64,000 bases of DNA from Pseudoips prasinana (GCA_951640165.1 OX621234.1:2485001-2549000), one strand, 5' to 3'. Positions 33,601 through 42,093 are shown, counted from the first letter of the stretch. The notes: generated from the letters alone by a model not told the origin. Made by a program: numbers and translations.

Positions 33601-33891
33601 AAGGTATTCATTATACTCCACAGGAAGATGTTCTATAACAATATTATTCTATCCGGTGGATCCACCATGTTTCCTGGCCTTCCGGAGCGTCTCCGTGCTG
33701 AGTTGAATAAGGCGATCAAAAAGGTAGACCTCGATATCACCGTTCAAGTTGAGGCCATGGCTTCGAGACAGTTTGCGGCTTGGACAGGAGGGTCCATTCT
33801 CGCGTCCTTGTCAAATATGGATGGGTTTTGGATGACCAAGGAGGAGTATCAGGATGCTGGACCAGAACACGTTCGATATAAGTTTTTCTGA
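24639..33891 (+). CDS. divergent actin-like protein, gene A (5 exons, complete)
   Basis: Exons are 24639-24751, 26603-26833, 30556-30847, 32121-32338 and 33624-33891. All introns are GT-AG, the phases agree, and the joined length is 1122 nt (373 residues plus TGA), against about 376 for actin. The order of actin signatures is kept: phosphate loop 1 (DSGSQTLKAGFAG, residues 12-24), EDWDEIEKLW, LYASGRTSGIV (141-151), GYSFTT, LPDG, LSGGSTMFPG (294-303), WTGGSILASL, and a C-terminus ending in KFF. Catalytic positions are altered. Aligned to actin, Gln137 is Ser136, Asp154 is Glu153 and Asp157 is Tyr156, while His161 is kept (His160). The DNase-I loop region after VGR is replaced by FRNSVLEEGLPLVYCG. 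It may bind nucleotide weakly or not turn it over; filament formation is uncertain. It could be a lineage-specific testis-type actin-related protein, but that is inference. The coding sequence shows no break, which suggests constraint. Confidence 0.9.
24811..25059. mobile_element. GC-rich MITE in intron 1 of gene A
   Basis: Inverted ends GGGTGATTTCAGAGT and ACTCTGAAATCAGCC, bordered by TTA/TAA. The interior is full of GCGC and CCGGCG motifs. The open frame across it is an effect of composition. Confidence 0.7.
25228..25418 (+). pseudogene. non-LTR RT C-terminal fragment in intron 1 of gene A
   Basis: LRNQLAAEVFLIQYDMATFK then KRAYSFLIGRQRTCSSS matches the end of an R1/CR1-type RT protein, where a TFK.R..SFL.GRQR.C motif is common. 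Confidence 0.65.
25415..25872. mobile_element. MITE (GGGCCAAT type) interrupted by a SINE-A
   Basis: The left end GTAAGGGCAATTTAATAAAT pairs with the right end ATTAAATTGGCCCTACTA. The right part (GGTTAAGGTTACGTTGTTGA) matches 48950-49012. The SINE-A at 25495-25733 sits inside. Confidence 0.6.
25495..25733 (+). mobile_element. SINE-A nested in a MITE
   Basis: Head TAGCCTAGTTGGTAG with a B-box shortened to GGTTCGAATCGG; the 3' end has a short A-run. Confidence 0.75.
25873..26337. other. intron 1 of gene A, unassigned
   Basis: AT-rich, no coding signature or repeat partner recognised. Confidence 0.25.
26338..26556. mobile_element. SINE-B fragment (-), solo MITE end, and SINE-A head (+)
   Basis: 26338-26388 is the SINE-B 3' end on -. 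26389-26412 (CAGACGCCAGCACAT) is one end of the MITE found complete at 29441. 26454-26556 is a SINE-A truncated after GTGATGAGCACGAATA. The cluster ends 46 bp before the exon 2 acceptor. Confidence 0.65.
27100..27660 (-). pseudogene. CR1/Kiri-like RT C-terminal fragment
   Basis: Minus-strand frames read IVREFKYLGHVLTPDLKDNG, RRALSVRANMLARRF, FYTCSLWAGYTQRSYNALRV, then after a frameshift LLGLPRFCSASGMFADAHVD-type sequence. This is the thumb and C-terminal part of an RT protein. A relative is at 42905-43120. Confidence 0.7.
27700..27875 (+). mobile_element. RTE 3' fragment
   Basis: DDLVLVAGNCWMQIAQDRQL-like reading (ATCGATGATCTTGTGCTGG..) followed by GGGGGAGGCCTTTGTCCAGC. Confidence 0.7.
27985..28220 (-). 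mobile_element. RTE 3' fragment
   Basis: The opposite-strand relative of the preceding element, starting CATCATATCAGCCGAAAGAC on +. The two RTE tails face each other tail to tail, 110 bp apart. Confidence 0.7.
28365..28935 (-). mobile_element. non-LTR 3' region, family 'GATCCRRTG'
   Basis: Starts with (AAATA)n and GTTTTTATTCACGTAGAC, the complement of the 3' end at 9510, 32540, 39722 and 54895. It extends into the GGATCCAATGCGCCCCAACT segment. Confidence 0.7.
28990..29180 (+). pseudogene. non-LTR RT C-terminal fragment
   Basis: FPDSFNMGLFKARLNRHLMG then EIVVKRKLIQ: the FP.S.N...FK...NR.L motif is the last conserved part of many insect RT proteins. A degraded minus-strand relative is near 38860-38900. 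Confidence 0.6.
29441..29686. mobile_element. MITE with about 68-bp inverted ends (complete)
   Basis: TA at 29439 and 29687 flank CAGACGCCAGCACATCAAGC..., whose complement forms the right end; the arms run through GAAAGCGAACCTTATG. Solo ends of the same family lie at 26389 and 33962-34004. The TA target and CAG start suggest a Tc1/mariner origin. Confidence 0.8.
29836..30282 (+). mobile_element. 5S-SINE interrupted by a retroposed insert
   Basis: The head reads CTCACCGGTCCGAAAGCGAT, CGGCGAGGTAAAGCAACTAG and AGATGAGTGACCACC, in the order of the 5S rRNA internal promoter. The tail resumes at 30205 and ends CCATACGATAAATAAATAAA. Confidence 0.75.
30008..30200 (+). mobile_element. unidentified retroposed insert with target duplication
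   Basis: The 12-bp AACAGTCTTTAC is present on both sides (about 29995-30007 and 30200-30212), and the right end of the insert is a 10-A run. The content (GATCCAAGACAGTTAAAGCG ... GTTGATCCTGGCTTACAGG) was not identified. Confidence 0.55.
30288..30480 (+). mobile_element. SINE-C, full length
   Basis: Head GTGTAGCGCAGCGGCTAAGA with B-box GGGTTGGAGTCCC; tail with AACAATT..TAGTTGTTCTGAGTC and the end CCCCGCGACACAGGGACTAT. It lies about 75 bp upstream of exon 3 of gene A. Confidence 0.75.
30872..31205. mobile_element. MITE with TTA target duplication (PIF/Harbinger-like)
   Basis: GAGCCGATTTCAACA and the right end TGGTGGAATCGGCTC are inverted. TTA is present on both sides (30869-30871, 31206-31208). 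It begins 24 bp after the exon 3 donor. Confidence 0.75.
31209..31523. other. intron 3 of gene A, unassigned
   Basis: 31380-31440 has AATATGGCGGCCTCCC and AAGATGGCGGACTGG, a paired motif seen in dispersed insect repeats, but no second copy is in this window. Confidence 0.3.
31524..32095 (-). mobile_element. dispersed repeat R
   Basis: Same ends as 20417-21022. It stops 25 bp before the acceptor of exon 4, so it borders the branch-point region. Confidence 0.7.
32415..32540 (+). mobile_element. non-LTR 3' end, family 'GATCCRRTG' (short)
   Basis: AAATATCTGTAATAAGTAAC to CGTGAATAAAAACC plus an A/T tail; only the last 125 bp of the family. Confidence 0.65.
32541..32808 (+). mobile_element. SINE-B, full length
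   Basis: Head GGCGTGGTTGGCAAATGCTT with B-box GGGTTCGATTCC; it ends CCCCGGATATTAGTATTATT. Confidence 0.8.
32955..33590 (-). mobile_element. SINE-D split by about 260 bp
   Basis: The body is at 32955-33240 and the tRNA-like head at 33505-33590 (complement of GGTCCTGAGTTCAAATCCC). The intervening sequence was not identified. It ends just upstream of exon 5 of gene A. Confidence 0.7.
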
Positions 33892-33961
33892 TTGCTGTTC
33901 TAAAACCGTATTAAAGGATTAAAATTACTGTGGAGTTTGGGATTCAATTGTAATAATAGAC

Positions 33962-34116
33962 CATACATATTGGGGCAGCTTGATGTGCTGGCGTCTGTAC
34001 AACAATCTATACATATGATAAAATCGTAGGAAAGTCATCATTCAAGTCACATTAAATATTTTTTTATAAGGATACTTGGGGCGTGATCTACAATCGATAT
34101 CGAAGCCAAAAATATT
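33962..34116 (+). mobile_element. solo MITE end and truncated Helitron-like A
   Basis: 33962-34004 is one inverted end of the MITE complete at 29441. 34006-34116 is the 5' third of a family A Helitron-like element (TCTATACATATGATAAAATC). Confidence 0.55.
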
Positions 34117-34345
34117 TTATTTATTTATTTATTTCAAAACTTTATGCACAAACAATTGTACAGAGGTGAACTTAATGCCGTAGGCATTTTCTCCCAGTCG
34201 ACCTTGAGGAGGTGCAGAGAATAAACAGTGGGTAGGTGCACTAAGTAGAGATTGGATTAGATATATATATAACTTAAATAGATAGTTAGATGTATGTACA
34301 TAAATATATAATCTATACATATGATAAATATCTAATATATACAAT
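34117..34345 (-). mobile_element. non-LTR 3' end
   Basis: TTATTTATTTATTTATTTCA then AACTTTATGCACAAACAATT. The complement matches the plus-strand tail at 50535-50635 (GTACAAAATTGTTCATAAAG). Confidence 0.6.
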
Positions 34346-34383
34346 ATTATTACTACAATGATACTACAATATTATTACTACTA

Positions 34384-34699
34384 CTATACATATAATAAAA
34401 TCGTAGGAAAGTCAAAACTGTACATTGAATATTTTTTAATAAGGATACTTGGGGCGTGATCTACAATCGATATCGAAGCCAAAAATATAGTTTTTATAAT
34501 TTTTGTCTGTGTGTCTGTTTGTCTGTATGTCCGGGCTAAACTCAAAAAGTACTGCATGGATTTACTTAAAATTTTGCATGAATATTACTAAGAGGTCGGA
34601 TCTACATATAGGCTACATATTATCACGCTATCACCTATGGGGGAGGAGCTGTGGTAATTTATAAAATTTAACGCGGGTAAAACCGCGCGGCACAGCTAG
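34384..34699 (+). mobile_element. Helitron-like element, family A
   Basis: TATACATATAATAAAATCGT at the 5' end; 3' end ACGCGGGTAAAACCGCGCGG..CAGCTAG. Confidence 0.7.
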
Positions 34700-34918
34700 T
34701 CACTTAATAAATGGTGACGAACTAGAGTGCAAGCGCGCCAACCTCTCCAATATCGCAGCATTGAACTGCTCGGACAATACGCCCAGGATATCGTTAGTTA
34801 TTATTATTCATTTCTAATTGAAATCTATTTAATTTTTTAGTTTTTTTTTAGTATCTTATTTACATAGATACCATGTGCAATAATATAGGTTTTAAGGCCC
34901 GCTAGTTTAAAAATAAAA

Positions 34919-35094
34919 TCACACTAATATTATAAATGCGAAAGTTTGTGAGTGTGTATGTTTGTTACTTCTTCACGTCTAAACGGCTGGAGCTATTTTA
35001 ATAATATTAGTATGGAGTTAGCTGACACCCTGGATTAACACATAGGCTATAATTTATAAAGTTTAACGCGGGTAAAACCGCGGGGCACAGCTAG
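34919..35094 (+). mobile_element. Helitron-like element, family B (complete)
   Basis: TCACACTAATATTATAAATG to GCGGGTAAAACCGCGGGGCA..CTAG, with A before and T after. Confidence 0.75.
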
Positions 35095-35496
35095 TAGAAA
35101 TATAGAATTAGAATCTGGAAGAAGACATAAAACAAGACACCTGAAGATAATAATAACTTACTATTCCTACACCTGAAGATAATATTATGTAGACACATTT
35201 TCAGTTCTGTGATGTTTGACTTACGTAATTATTATTTAATGAAGGTCGCATTAAAATTCTACAGCAATTTTGCGTGCAAATTAAATGGGTTTGCACACAC
35301 ACGGTGACTGAACGGTGTGACGAGTTCTCATTAGTGAGTAGAACGTAATTCACTGCTGGTTACCAACATACAAACAACCCCCGAGTGAAGACGACACAAA
35401 ATACAATAAGTATCTACTTGTACCGTTTGCAAACACATTATTGCTTACTAGCAGTGCCCCGCGGCCTCGCCTTTCGCCTTTATAATATGAGTGTGA
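35095..35496. other. unassigned DNA ending in a 49-bp Helitron-like B remnant
   Basis: 35448-35496 keeps both ends of family B on - (CTAGCAGTGCCCCGCGG and TTATAATATGAGTGTGA) with the middle deleted. The rest is unassigned. Confidence 0.4.
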
Positions 35497-35519
35497 TAGT
35501 GCAACCAGCGCTTGAAACG

Positions 35520-35758
35520 CTCAGATGCTCTTACCGGTCCGTAAGTGATTGGCGAGGTTAAGTAACTAGGCACGCGGTCAGTCCAAAGATGGGTGACCGC
35601 GAAACTGGTTTAATTTCCGAGTGTCTTGCTTCGGAAGGCACATGAAGCTATCAGTCGCGGTTATAGTCATGGTTAGGCTAAGTCAGAGGCCTACTGGCGG
35701 CTTGAACAACTCTGACACTAGGGTATCCACTGCCCATACGATAAGTAAGTAAGTAACA
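35520..35758 (+). mobile_element. 5S-SINE, full length
   Basis: The best-preserved head: CTTACCGGTCCGTAAGTGAT, GGCGAGGTTAAGTAACTAGG, and AAGATGGGTGACCGCG (5S box C). Tail to CCATACGATAAGTAAGTAAG. Confidence 0.8.
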
Positions 35759-35784
35759 CTAATATAATATATAAGTATATATAA

Positions 35785-35823
35785 GTTGGACTAATTTTGT
35801 CTACGAGACAAAATTAGTCCAAC
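35785..35823. repeat. perfect 18-bp hairpin
   Basis: GTTGGACTAATTTTGTCT and its complement around a 3-nt loop. Confidence 0.8.
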
Positions 35824-35867
35824 ATGTCAAGAAACAAATCTAATTAACACAAAATTGGATTATCTAA

Positions 35868-36334
35868 GGGTGGCTTGCACCACTAAATACTATTTAAATC
35901 CAATTTAAATTAAAATTCACGTTTAAGTCATTGCAACACCTTGCACCATGCTAAATAAGTCGCTAAACGCGTTTAGAGACCTGTCAAAGTTAAATACCCA
36001 TGAATGGCTATTTAGCGCCGCTTGCGTTTAGCAAAAATTGACGTTAATTTTGAAAGGTTATGTTTCCATGACATGGAGGATTCAATTTACGCACACTTTC
36101 GCGCAGAAAAAAGTAATTTTGGTTTAAAAAATAGTGCCATTTGTTACTTACTTATAACGAAATGTAGGGGAACTGCTATACCGACACGATAAACGCATTT
36201 AGTTCAATGCGTTTCGAAACGGCATCGTGCAAGAGGTCATTAAACGTAATCATGTTAAACACATTTATAGATTTAAACGTATTTAGTTTAATTTGTTTAA
36301 GATATATTTAAACTAAATTTCGTGCAAGCCGCCC
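35868..36334. mobile_element. MITE with TAA target duplication (PIF/Harbinger-like)
   Basis: Ends GGGTGGCTTGCACCA and TCGTGCAAGCCGCCC; TAA on both sides (35865-35867, 36335-36337). AT-rich interior with repeated GTTTA motifs. Confidence 0.8.
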
Positions 36335-36379
36335 TAAGTATGTTTGCTAAATTATGTTTATTTGTACGACTTGGTAGGA

Positions 36380-36755
36380 CGGCCTCGTTTGTCTAGCTGT
36401 AACGTGTTCACCCGCAGACAACGAGGTCCTGGGTTCTAATCCCAGGTTCGGTCAAAAGTGATTATGGGAATTTGTGTAACGAGAAAAATTTCTCAGCATC
36501 CGCCCGAAGTCTGGTAGTTGGCGGTGTTAGACTCCCGTGACTCGGAGAGTACGTAAAGCCGTCGGTCCTGTACTTGACCTCTTTGCGGTCGTGTCGCTAG
36601 GCGTCCCATCGGATCATGAGAGTGATGGAATAGAAAGTGCTCCTGTGTTGGCGCACACACTTGGGCACTATAATATATCCAGCGCAGATGGCTCTTTTGA
36701 GACCGGCCGCCGTGGCCAAAATCCGGTTAGGAGGACAATATTATTATTTGTAAGA
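36380..36755 (+). mobile_element. SINE-D, full length
   Basis: Head TTTGTCTAGCTGTAACGTG with B-box GGTTCTAATCC, CCGTCGGTCCTGTACTTGAC, and a (TTA)n end. Confidence 0.75.
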
Positions 36756-36808
36756 AAAATTGAGCTTAATAAGTAAATGGAGGCCATTCACTGTGAATGG
36801 AGCGGACT

Positions 36809-37231
36809 AATGAGGGCTACCGCGTATCAATTTGCCGCTAGAGGCGCTAGCATCGCGGCAGGTCTACGAAACGTCAAAATACACTGTTTTTGTTCGGGTT
36901 ACGCTGTTTATTAATAAAAACTGCGATTATAACTAAAAATTTTGGTTTAAAACTAAATAAATTACAAAATGAGTAACAGCTCGATGTCTGTAAATAATTT
37001 GAAAAAATATTTAAAATCCTGTTAAAATGTTTCATAAAAATAGCATGCCGCAGTGTTGTGCGGGGACTGCACAACACTGCGGCATGCTATTTATGAAATA
37101 CTTTAACAGGATTTAAAATATATTTCGTAAAAACATTGGTCGCGTCCACAATAACAATGATTTTGACAGCTATAGTGGACCTTCCGCGACAGTGGCACCG
37201 ACTGGTGAGCACAAAAACGGTAGCCCTCATT
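36809..37231. mobile_element. MITE with long central palindrome
   Basis: Outer inverted ends AATGAGGGCTACCG/CGGTAGCCCTCATT. Inside, arms 37004-37061 and 37069-37125 (containing GCATGCCGCAGTGTTGTGC) fold around a 7-nt loop. Confidence 0.7.
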
Positions 37232-37391
37232 GCGTGCGATGATGGATCATGGGAGTAATGTATCGTGTTCAGTCGTGCGTAATGAAATCAAGACATGTTT
37301 CAGAAGGCAATATAGAGATTTTTGATCGAGTAATATACCTACTATCATCTGCGAAAAGCTGGTTAGCGTCGTTGGTAGATACTTGCCTTTA

Positions 37392-37641
37392 GACGGTCAC
37401 CGTAGCCTAGTTGGTAGTGCTCCTGCCTACGCAGCTGGTGGTCCTGGGTTCGAATCCCGGTAAGTGCAAATATTTGTGTGATGAGCACGAATATTTGTTT
37501 CTGAGTCATGGATGTTTTCTATGTATATAAGTATTTATCTATCTATATAAGTATGTATATCGTCACCTGGTACCCATAGTACAAGCTTTGCTTAGTTTGG
37601 GGCTAGGACGATCTGTGTGACATTGTCCCTAGATATTAATT
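37392..37641 (+). mobile_element. SINE-A, full length
   Basis: Intact A- and B-box regions and complete tail; one of the best conserved copies. Confidence 0.85.
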
Positions 37642-37689
37642 ATTTAACGCCGCAGGTCGTGGGTCGAATTTCCACCCAGAATAAGTTAC

Positions 37690-37867
37690 TAATGATAGCT
37701 CCAAAAATTACGATACTCCGCTCTACAACCATTATTTCCATTAAAGAATTAGCCAATGTCCTTTCTCATACTCTAGATAACCTATGTACCAGATTTCATT
37801 TGAATCGGTTCTGTAGTTTTGACGTGATTGCAGACAGACAGAGTTACTTTCGCATTTATAATTAGTA
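37690..37867 (-). mobile_element. possible Helitron-like fragment
   Basis: The right end TACTTTCGCATTTATAATTA and the preceding GTTTTGACGTGATTGCAGAC resemble, in order, the 5' part of families A and B on the minus strand and 61245-61385. No CTAG end found. Confidence 0.35.
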
Positions 37868-37903
37868 AGGGTTAACTTACTAACGAATTAAACTCGAGTT
37901 TCA

Positions 37904-38152
37904 ATAATAATAATATCCTGGTACATTATTTACACATGGCCAAATGATCCCAAACTACGCAAAGCTTGTACCTACTATGGAAACCAAATAACTGATATAG
38001 TAAATACGGTAATATAATTAATAATAACTTTTCTTTTGTGTTTACTTTGTATTTACATACATACTTATATAGATAATTACACCCAGACTCAGGACAAACT
38101 TTCATGTTCATGCACACAAATATCTGTCCTGGGTGGGAATCGAACCCACGAT
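37904..38152 (-). mobile_element. SINE-B copy
   Basis: 3' end TAATATCCTGGTACATTATT; head side GTCCTGGGTGGGAATCGAAC at 38125-38145, the tRNA-like part truncated. Confidence 0.7.
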
Positions 38153-38909
38153 TCCAAATCCACCCAATAATTGGGTGTCAAATTACAACAAGTTGTGAGA
38201 AGTTGCAGACAGACATAGAGGATCAGGTAGATCCTCTATCTATGTTTTGCCCAGAGGCGTGAGACCAGACTGAATTTAACATAATGAATACATTAACTTA
38301 TAATATTACAGACACATAAGTTCCAATAATTAAATTAAATATTAATAATGTCAAATAACATATTGCATGTCATATTAATTTTAAAATTGAATAAATCCAT
38401 AAATGTCAGCGTTGATGAGTTGATGTACAATTTTCTGAGGCAGTAATTATAGTATTATCGTCCAAATAATCTTTTAATGATCAAAATATTTTTTTTTTTA
38501 ATTTTCTAGAATATACAGGTATGTGTTTACTTTCCTATGAATTTAATCAAAACATAGTTCCACTGAAACATCCGACAACAGTAGGAAAACAGCAAGGTTC
38601 GAGAAAGTACTCCAATATATTAGTGAGAAGCTAATAAAATGAGAAAGCCCATAAATTATTCAAAGCTCACAAGTTTGGCGGGTCTGATTCCGCTGTAATA
38701 AAACTCGGGAGTATTCTATACTCCCCAACATAGTATGAGCATAATAACTTGCGTTTTATAGTTATCAGATGACCTCATGCTGTTTTCTTAGAATAAATAA
38801 GTTATGAGTGTTAATATGTGTATATATTCAGTCATATTTTATTCTGATTGGGTTAGCGCTGGACCCATAAGATGCCTGTTCACTTAAGCCTTGAATAAAT
38901 CCTATATGA
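38153..38909. other. unassigned AT-rich DNA
   Basis: A short inverted sequence around 38216-38246 (AGAGGATCAGGTAGATCCTCT) and a degraded RT C-terminal trace near 38860. Nothing else recognised. Confidence 0.3.
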
Positions 38910-38982
38910 TCACACGTGGTTCGCGAGGTGTTCCACAGCTTAGATTTCTAAGCTGTGGAACACCTCCCAAACGACGTGTGGT
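38910..38982. repeat. long hairpin, about 30-bp stem
   Basis: The inner 19 bp AGGTGTTCCACAGCTTAGA and its complement have a 2-nt loop. The outer CACACGT/ACGTGTG arms pair across a short mismatch. Confidence 0.75.
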
Positions 38983-39494
38983 GAAAGAGGAAGCAAAATG
39001 CTTTGTAAGTTTTGCTAGGATATCAACAACAAAGCGGTGGAGACCTTTCCGACGCCTGGTAGTCCAATGAAAGAAAGGAAAGGAAGGACTCGGAAGGTGT
39101 CATGGAGGTTTTGAGCGCACTCTACATGAAAAAGCCTGTAGAAAACCGATAAACTTGAAACCTGACTCCGATTATCCAAGAGGTTTTTCTTTTTTTTAAC
39201 AACGGCAATTAACGGTATATTGTATTGGTTAAGTAACGATGCAACAGACATTTCCTCTATAACAACGTTTAGCCTTTTATTTCTGTTTTATTGTTTTGTA
39301 TTTGTGTAGACATTGCTTTTCATTTCTTCTGTTTATATTGTATTAAGTAGGTATTCGCCTTTTGTGTCTTATTTCTTACATTCGTAACTAATTAATGGAA
39401 CTTTTTGGTAGAAAATATACATACCGTCCTGTATAAAATACCCAACTATTTCAGCTCTAACTAATGCCAGACTTTTTAAATGTCATGATTTTTA
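38983..39494. other. unassigned DNA
   Basis: No family resemblance found for the minus-strand frame in 39015-39251. Confidence 0.25.
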
Positions 39495-39722
39495 TTTTGT
39501 AAAAATTGACAATAACTTGATACGAGCTAGCTAAATATCATTTCTGTAATAAAAAAAATTTTATAAATGTTTTCATACAAGATGTACCTAAATATCTATG
39601 TAACTAGAAATAATATCTAATGTATACAACTATATTACTACAAACATGTTCTGACTATTTACAAGCGCTTTTTTAAAGTCTACGTGAATAAAAACCTTTT
39701 TTATTTTATTTATTTATTTTAA
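39495..39722 (+). mobile_element. non-LTR 3' end, family 'GATCCRRTG'
   Basis: TTGACAATAACTTGATACGA to CGTGAATAAAAACC, nearly identical to 54675-54890. Confidence 0.7.
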
Positions 39723-39871
39723 ATAGTTCCATACCACCACCCATCCCCCTATTTAAGGGAGAGACTTGACAAAATCCTTAGTATAAAATGTAGGTACGGT
39801 TAAATATTCAGATTTGTAATTGTCACTGTTTAGACTGGAGAAGTCGGAAGCCGTGTGGCTTGCGGCCCAGG

Positions 39872-40001
39872 AAGAATAAAAGGGCCGCCCCATACCATCC
39901 CGTGGGTCTCGTAAAAGAATAAAAGGGCCGCCCCATACCATCCCGTGGGTCTCGTAAAAGAATAAAAGGGCCGCCCCATACCATCCCGTGGGTCTCGTAT
40001 A
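39872..40001. repeat. 43-bp tandem repeat, 3 copies
   Basis: Unit starts AAGAATAAAAGGGCCGCCCC and ends GTGGGTCTCGTA. The copies start at 39872, 39915 and 39958 and are essentially identical. Confidence 0.9.
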
Positions 40002-40530
40002 AGGTGACTATATAATAATATAATAATAAATAAATTTATTTCAGACTTTGGTCCATAAATTTGTTAGTAACAGTGTTCTTAACCTATTGTTAGTAAAAAT
40101 ACAGATTACGAGTAGTTAGTAACAATTTTCTTAGCCTAGTGTTAGTAAAAGGTACAAATGGGTCGATCTTCAGAGGCATTTTTTTTCGTGTCGGGCTGGA
40201 TAAACCCATTTTGAAATCGAAAAATGTTTTCAAAATATTTTTTTATATACAGTTCGGTGTCTAATCTATGTGGTACAAGGCTAATATTATGAATAAGTTT
40301 ATTTCAAATATTTAAATAAAATTCTTAAACCCTAAAATCCTGATCGCTCTGGGTTGACCCAACTCCCGCTTGAATGAAAAAAATATTCTTTAAATTTTTA
40401 ATGAGAAGGTTTATACGAAACAACTTATTTAAATTACATAACAAATAGTTAATTTTTATAGTCATAAAATATTTTTACTTACCTATATTAATTATACTTT
40501 TGCCACAATTTGAATTTAAAAACGTGACCG

Positions 40531-42093
40531 GTCATTTTATCTCATCGCTCTGCGCGGACGCAAAACATCGCGCTCATCCCTAGTAAGGCGTTATAGAAAC
40601 TCTATTCCCCTTCCCTGGGGCAACACCAGCAGTGGTCTAACCGCCGAGGAGGATACCTGTGTACCACGTTCCCTAGCTCCAACATTACGAAGGTAAGTTT
40701 ATGATTGCTCTGGATTTGGTTCTCGAATTTTATGATTGCTATGGCACGTTACTTAAATTAAATAAGAAGTTGGTGAATGTGTTTCTTATATGAATTAAGG
40801 GATCGTTATGATGTTTTTTATGAGACGTAATCACAACTTCCTACTGCTTTTAAATTCGGCTATATTTATGATTTTGTGACTTTTTCTGATCGCTATGGCT
40901 GTCATTGCTCTGTCCAATAAGACCATAGCGATGATATTTTGCATTAATTGTAAGGTAGTAGTAGCGCACTGTGGCAATGACAAACGATGAACTATGCATA
41001 GAACCTTAAATGTATAACCTTTCCTGGGTTTCTTTGGTCCATAAACGAATATTGTCATATTTTATCAGTTTTTATATTGGCATTTAGCTAACACAACTTT
41101 AATTTGACATAAGAAAGGTCTTCTCTAAAATTTAATGGCAACTTTTGTTGCAGATTGGAATCAGGTCTCGAAACAAATTATCTATTGAAGAAAAACATCT
41201 TAAGAAGAAATTGGCTGAGCGTCAAGATAAAAAATGATCCAGATCTATACGCACAATGGCTTGTAAAGTCAAGAGAGAGTTAACAAAGGAAAAAAGCTCG
41301 GGGCACAGTATAAAAAACGATCCAGATCTATACGCACAATGGCTTGTAAAGTCAAGAGAGATTAACAAAAGAATAAGCTCGGGGTACAGTACTACCAATG
41401 AGTGATTTGACTACAAGCCAGAAAAAGATTCACAGAAGAAAAGTAGGCAGAGCTCTCGACGGTATTATTAAAAGAAAATTATTGGATAAGTTGCCAGCCA
41501 TCTGAGAACCGTCATCCTCTTTCAAATGTTCCTCAATCTTCTCTAGCCTTAAGCACTAACAATGTAACAAAACATAGAGATAAGTATATCTCTACAAACT
41601 GTAAAACAAGATGTTGAAATGAGTTTAAAATTTATTAATCGTGTAAAAGTTCATTCTCAGACATGTTCCTGTCTTCCAGAGACCTTTAAAGAATACGAAA
41701 ATTTGTCTTATTTTGATTCACCCGTCTCACCGATTAGTAGACTAAGAAAAATAACAAGATCTACTGAACGGACGAACAAACTAACATGCATTGGCAGTGC
41801 TTCCTCCATCATTTGTCCCGGTAGTCCACAAAGATCAATTAGCAACATATCACATACGTCTCAAAAAAGTTTAGATATATTCATCATTCATCATATGATA
41901 TATAGCCTTATTAAGAAAGATGAAATATAGAGCTAATAGGGTTTCAAAATCAAATATAATAATTTAAAGAGATGAAAATAAGTAATGAACGTATTAGAAA
42001 ACAAATGAATAGGTTAAAAAATCAAAGTGAAGAAGGTAAACGTTTAGAAAGAAATATGTTGGTTTTACCTCCAAACAAAGATAATGTACAATA
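40531..42093 (+). pseudogene. exon-like remnants inside the candidate transposon
   Basis: A donor (ACGAAG|GTAAGT at about 40692) and an acceptor (TTTGTTGCAG ending at about 41152) bracket a possible intron. The next segment reads SRNKLSIEEKHLKKKLAERQ, then a stop. An approximately 84-bp block with NDPDLYAQWLVKSRE is present twice in tandem (41225 and 41309). Further on, a 103-codon frame (41619-41927) and a last frame containing NERIRKQMNRLKNQSEEGKR occur with stops between. It looks like a decayed lysine-rich coding gene carried by the element. I do not recognise the family. Confidence 0.4.

Noticed and set aside
35520..35610. 5S rRNA gene
   Set aside because: Only the internal-promoter part resembles 5S; it is diverged and always joined to a SINE tail.
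41153..42093. Host gene in the 40-42 kb region
   Set aside because: Stops, a duplicated block and surrounding repeated terminal motifs make a decayed transposon gene more likely than a host gene.
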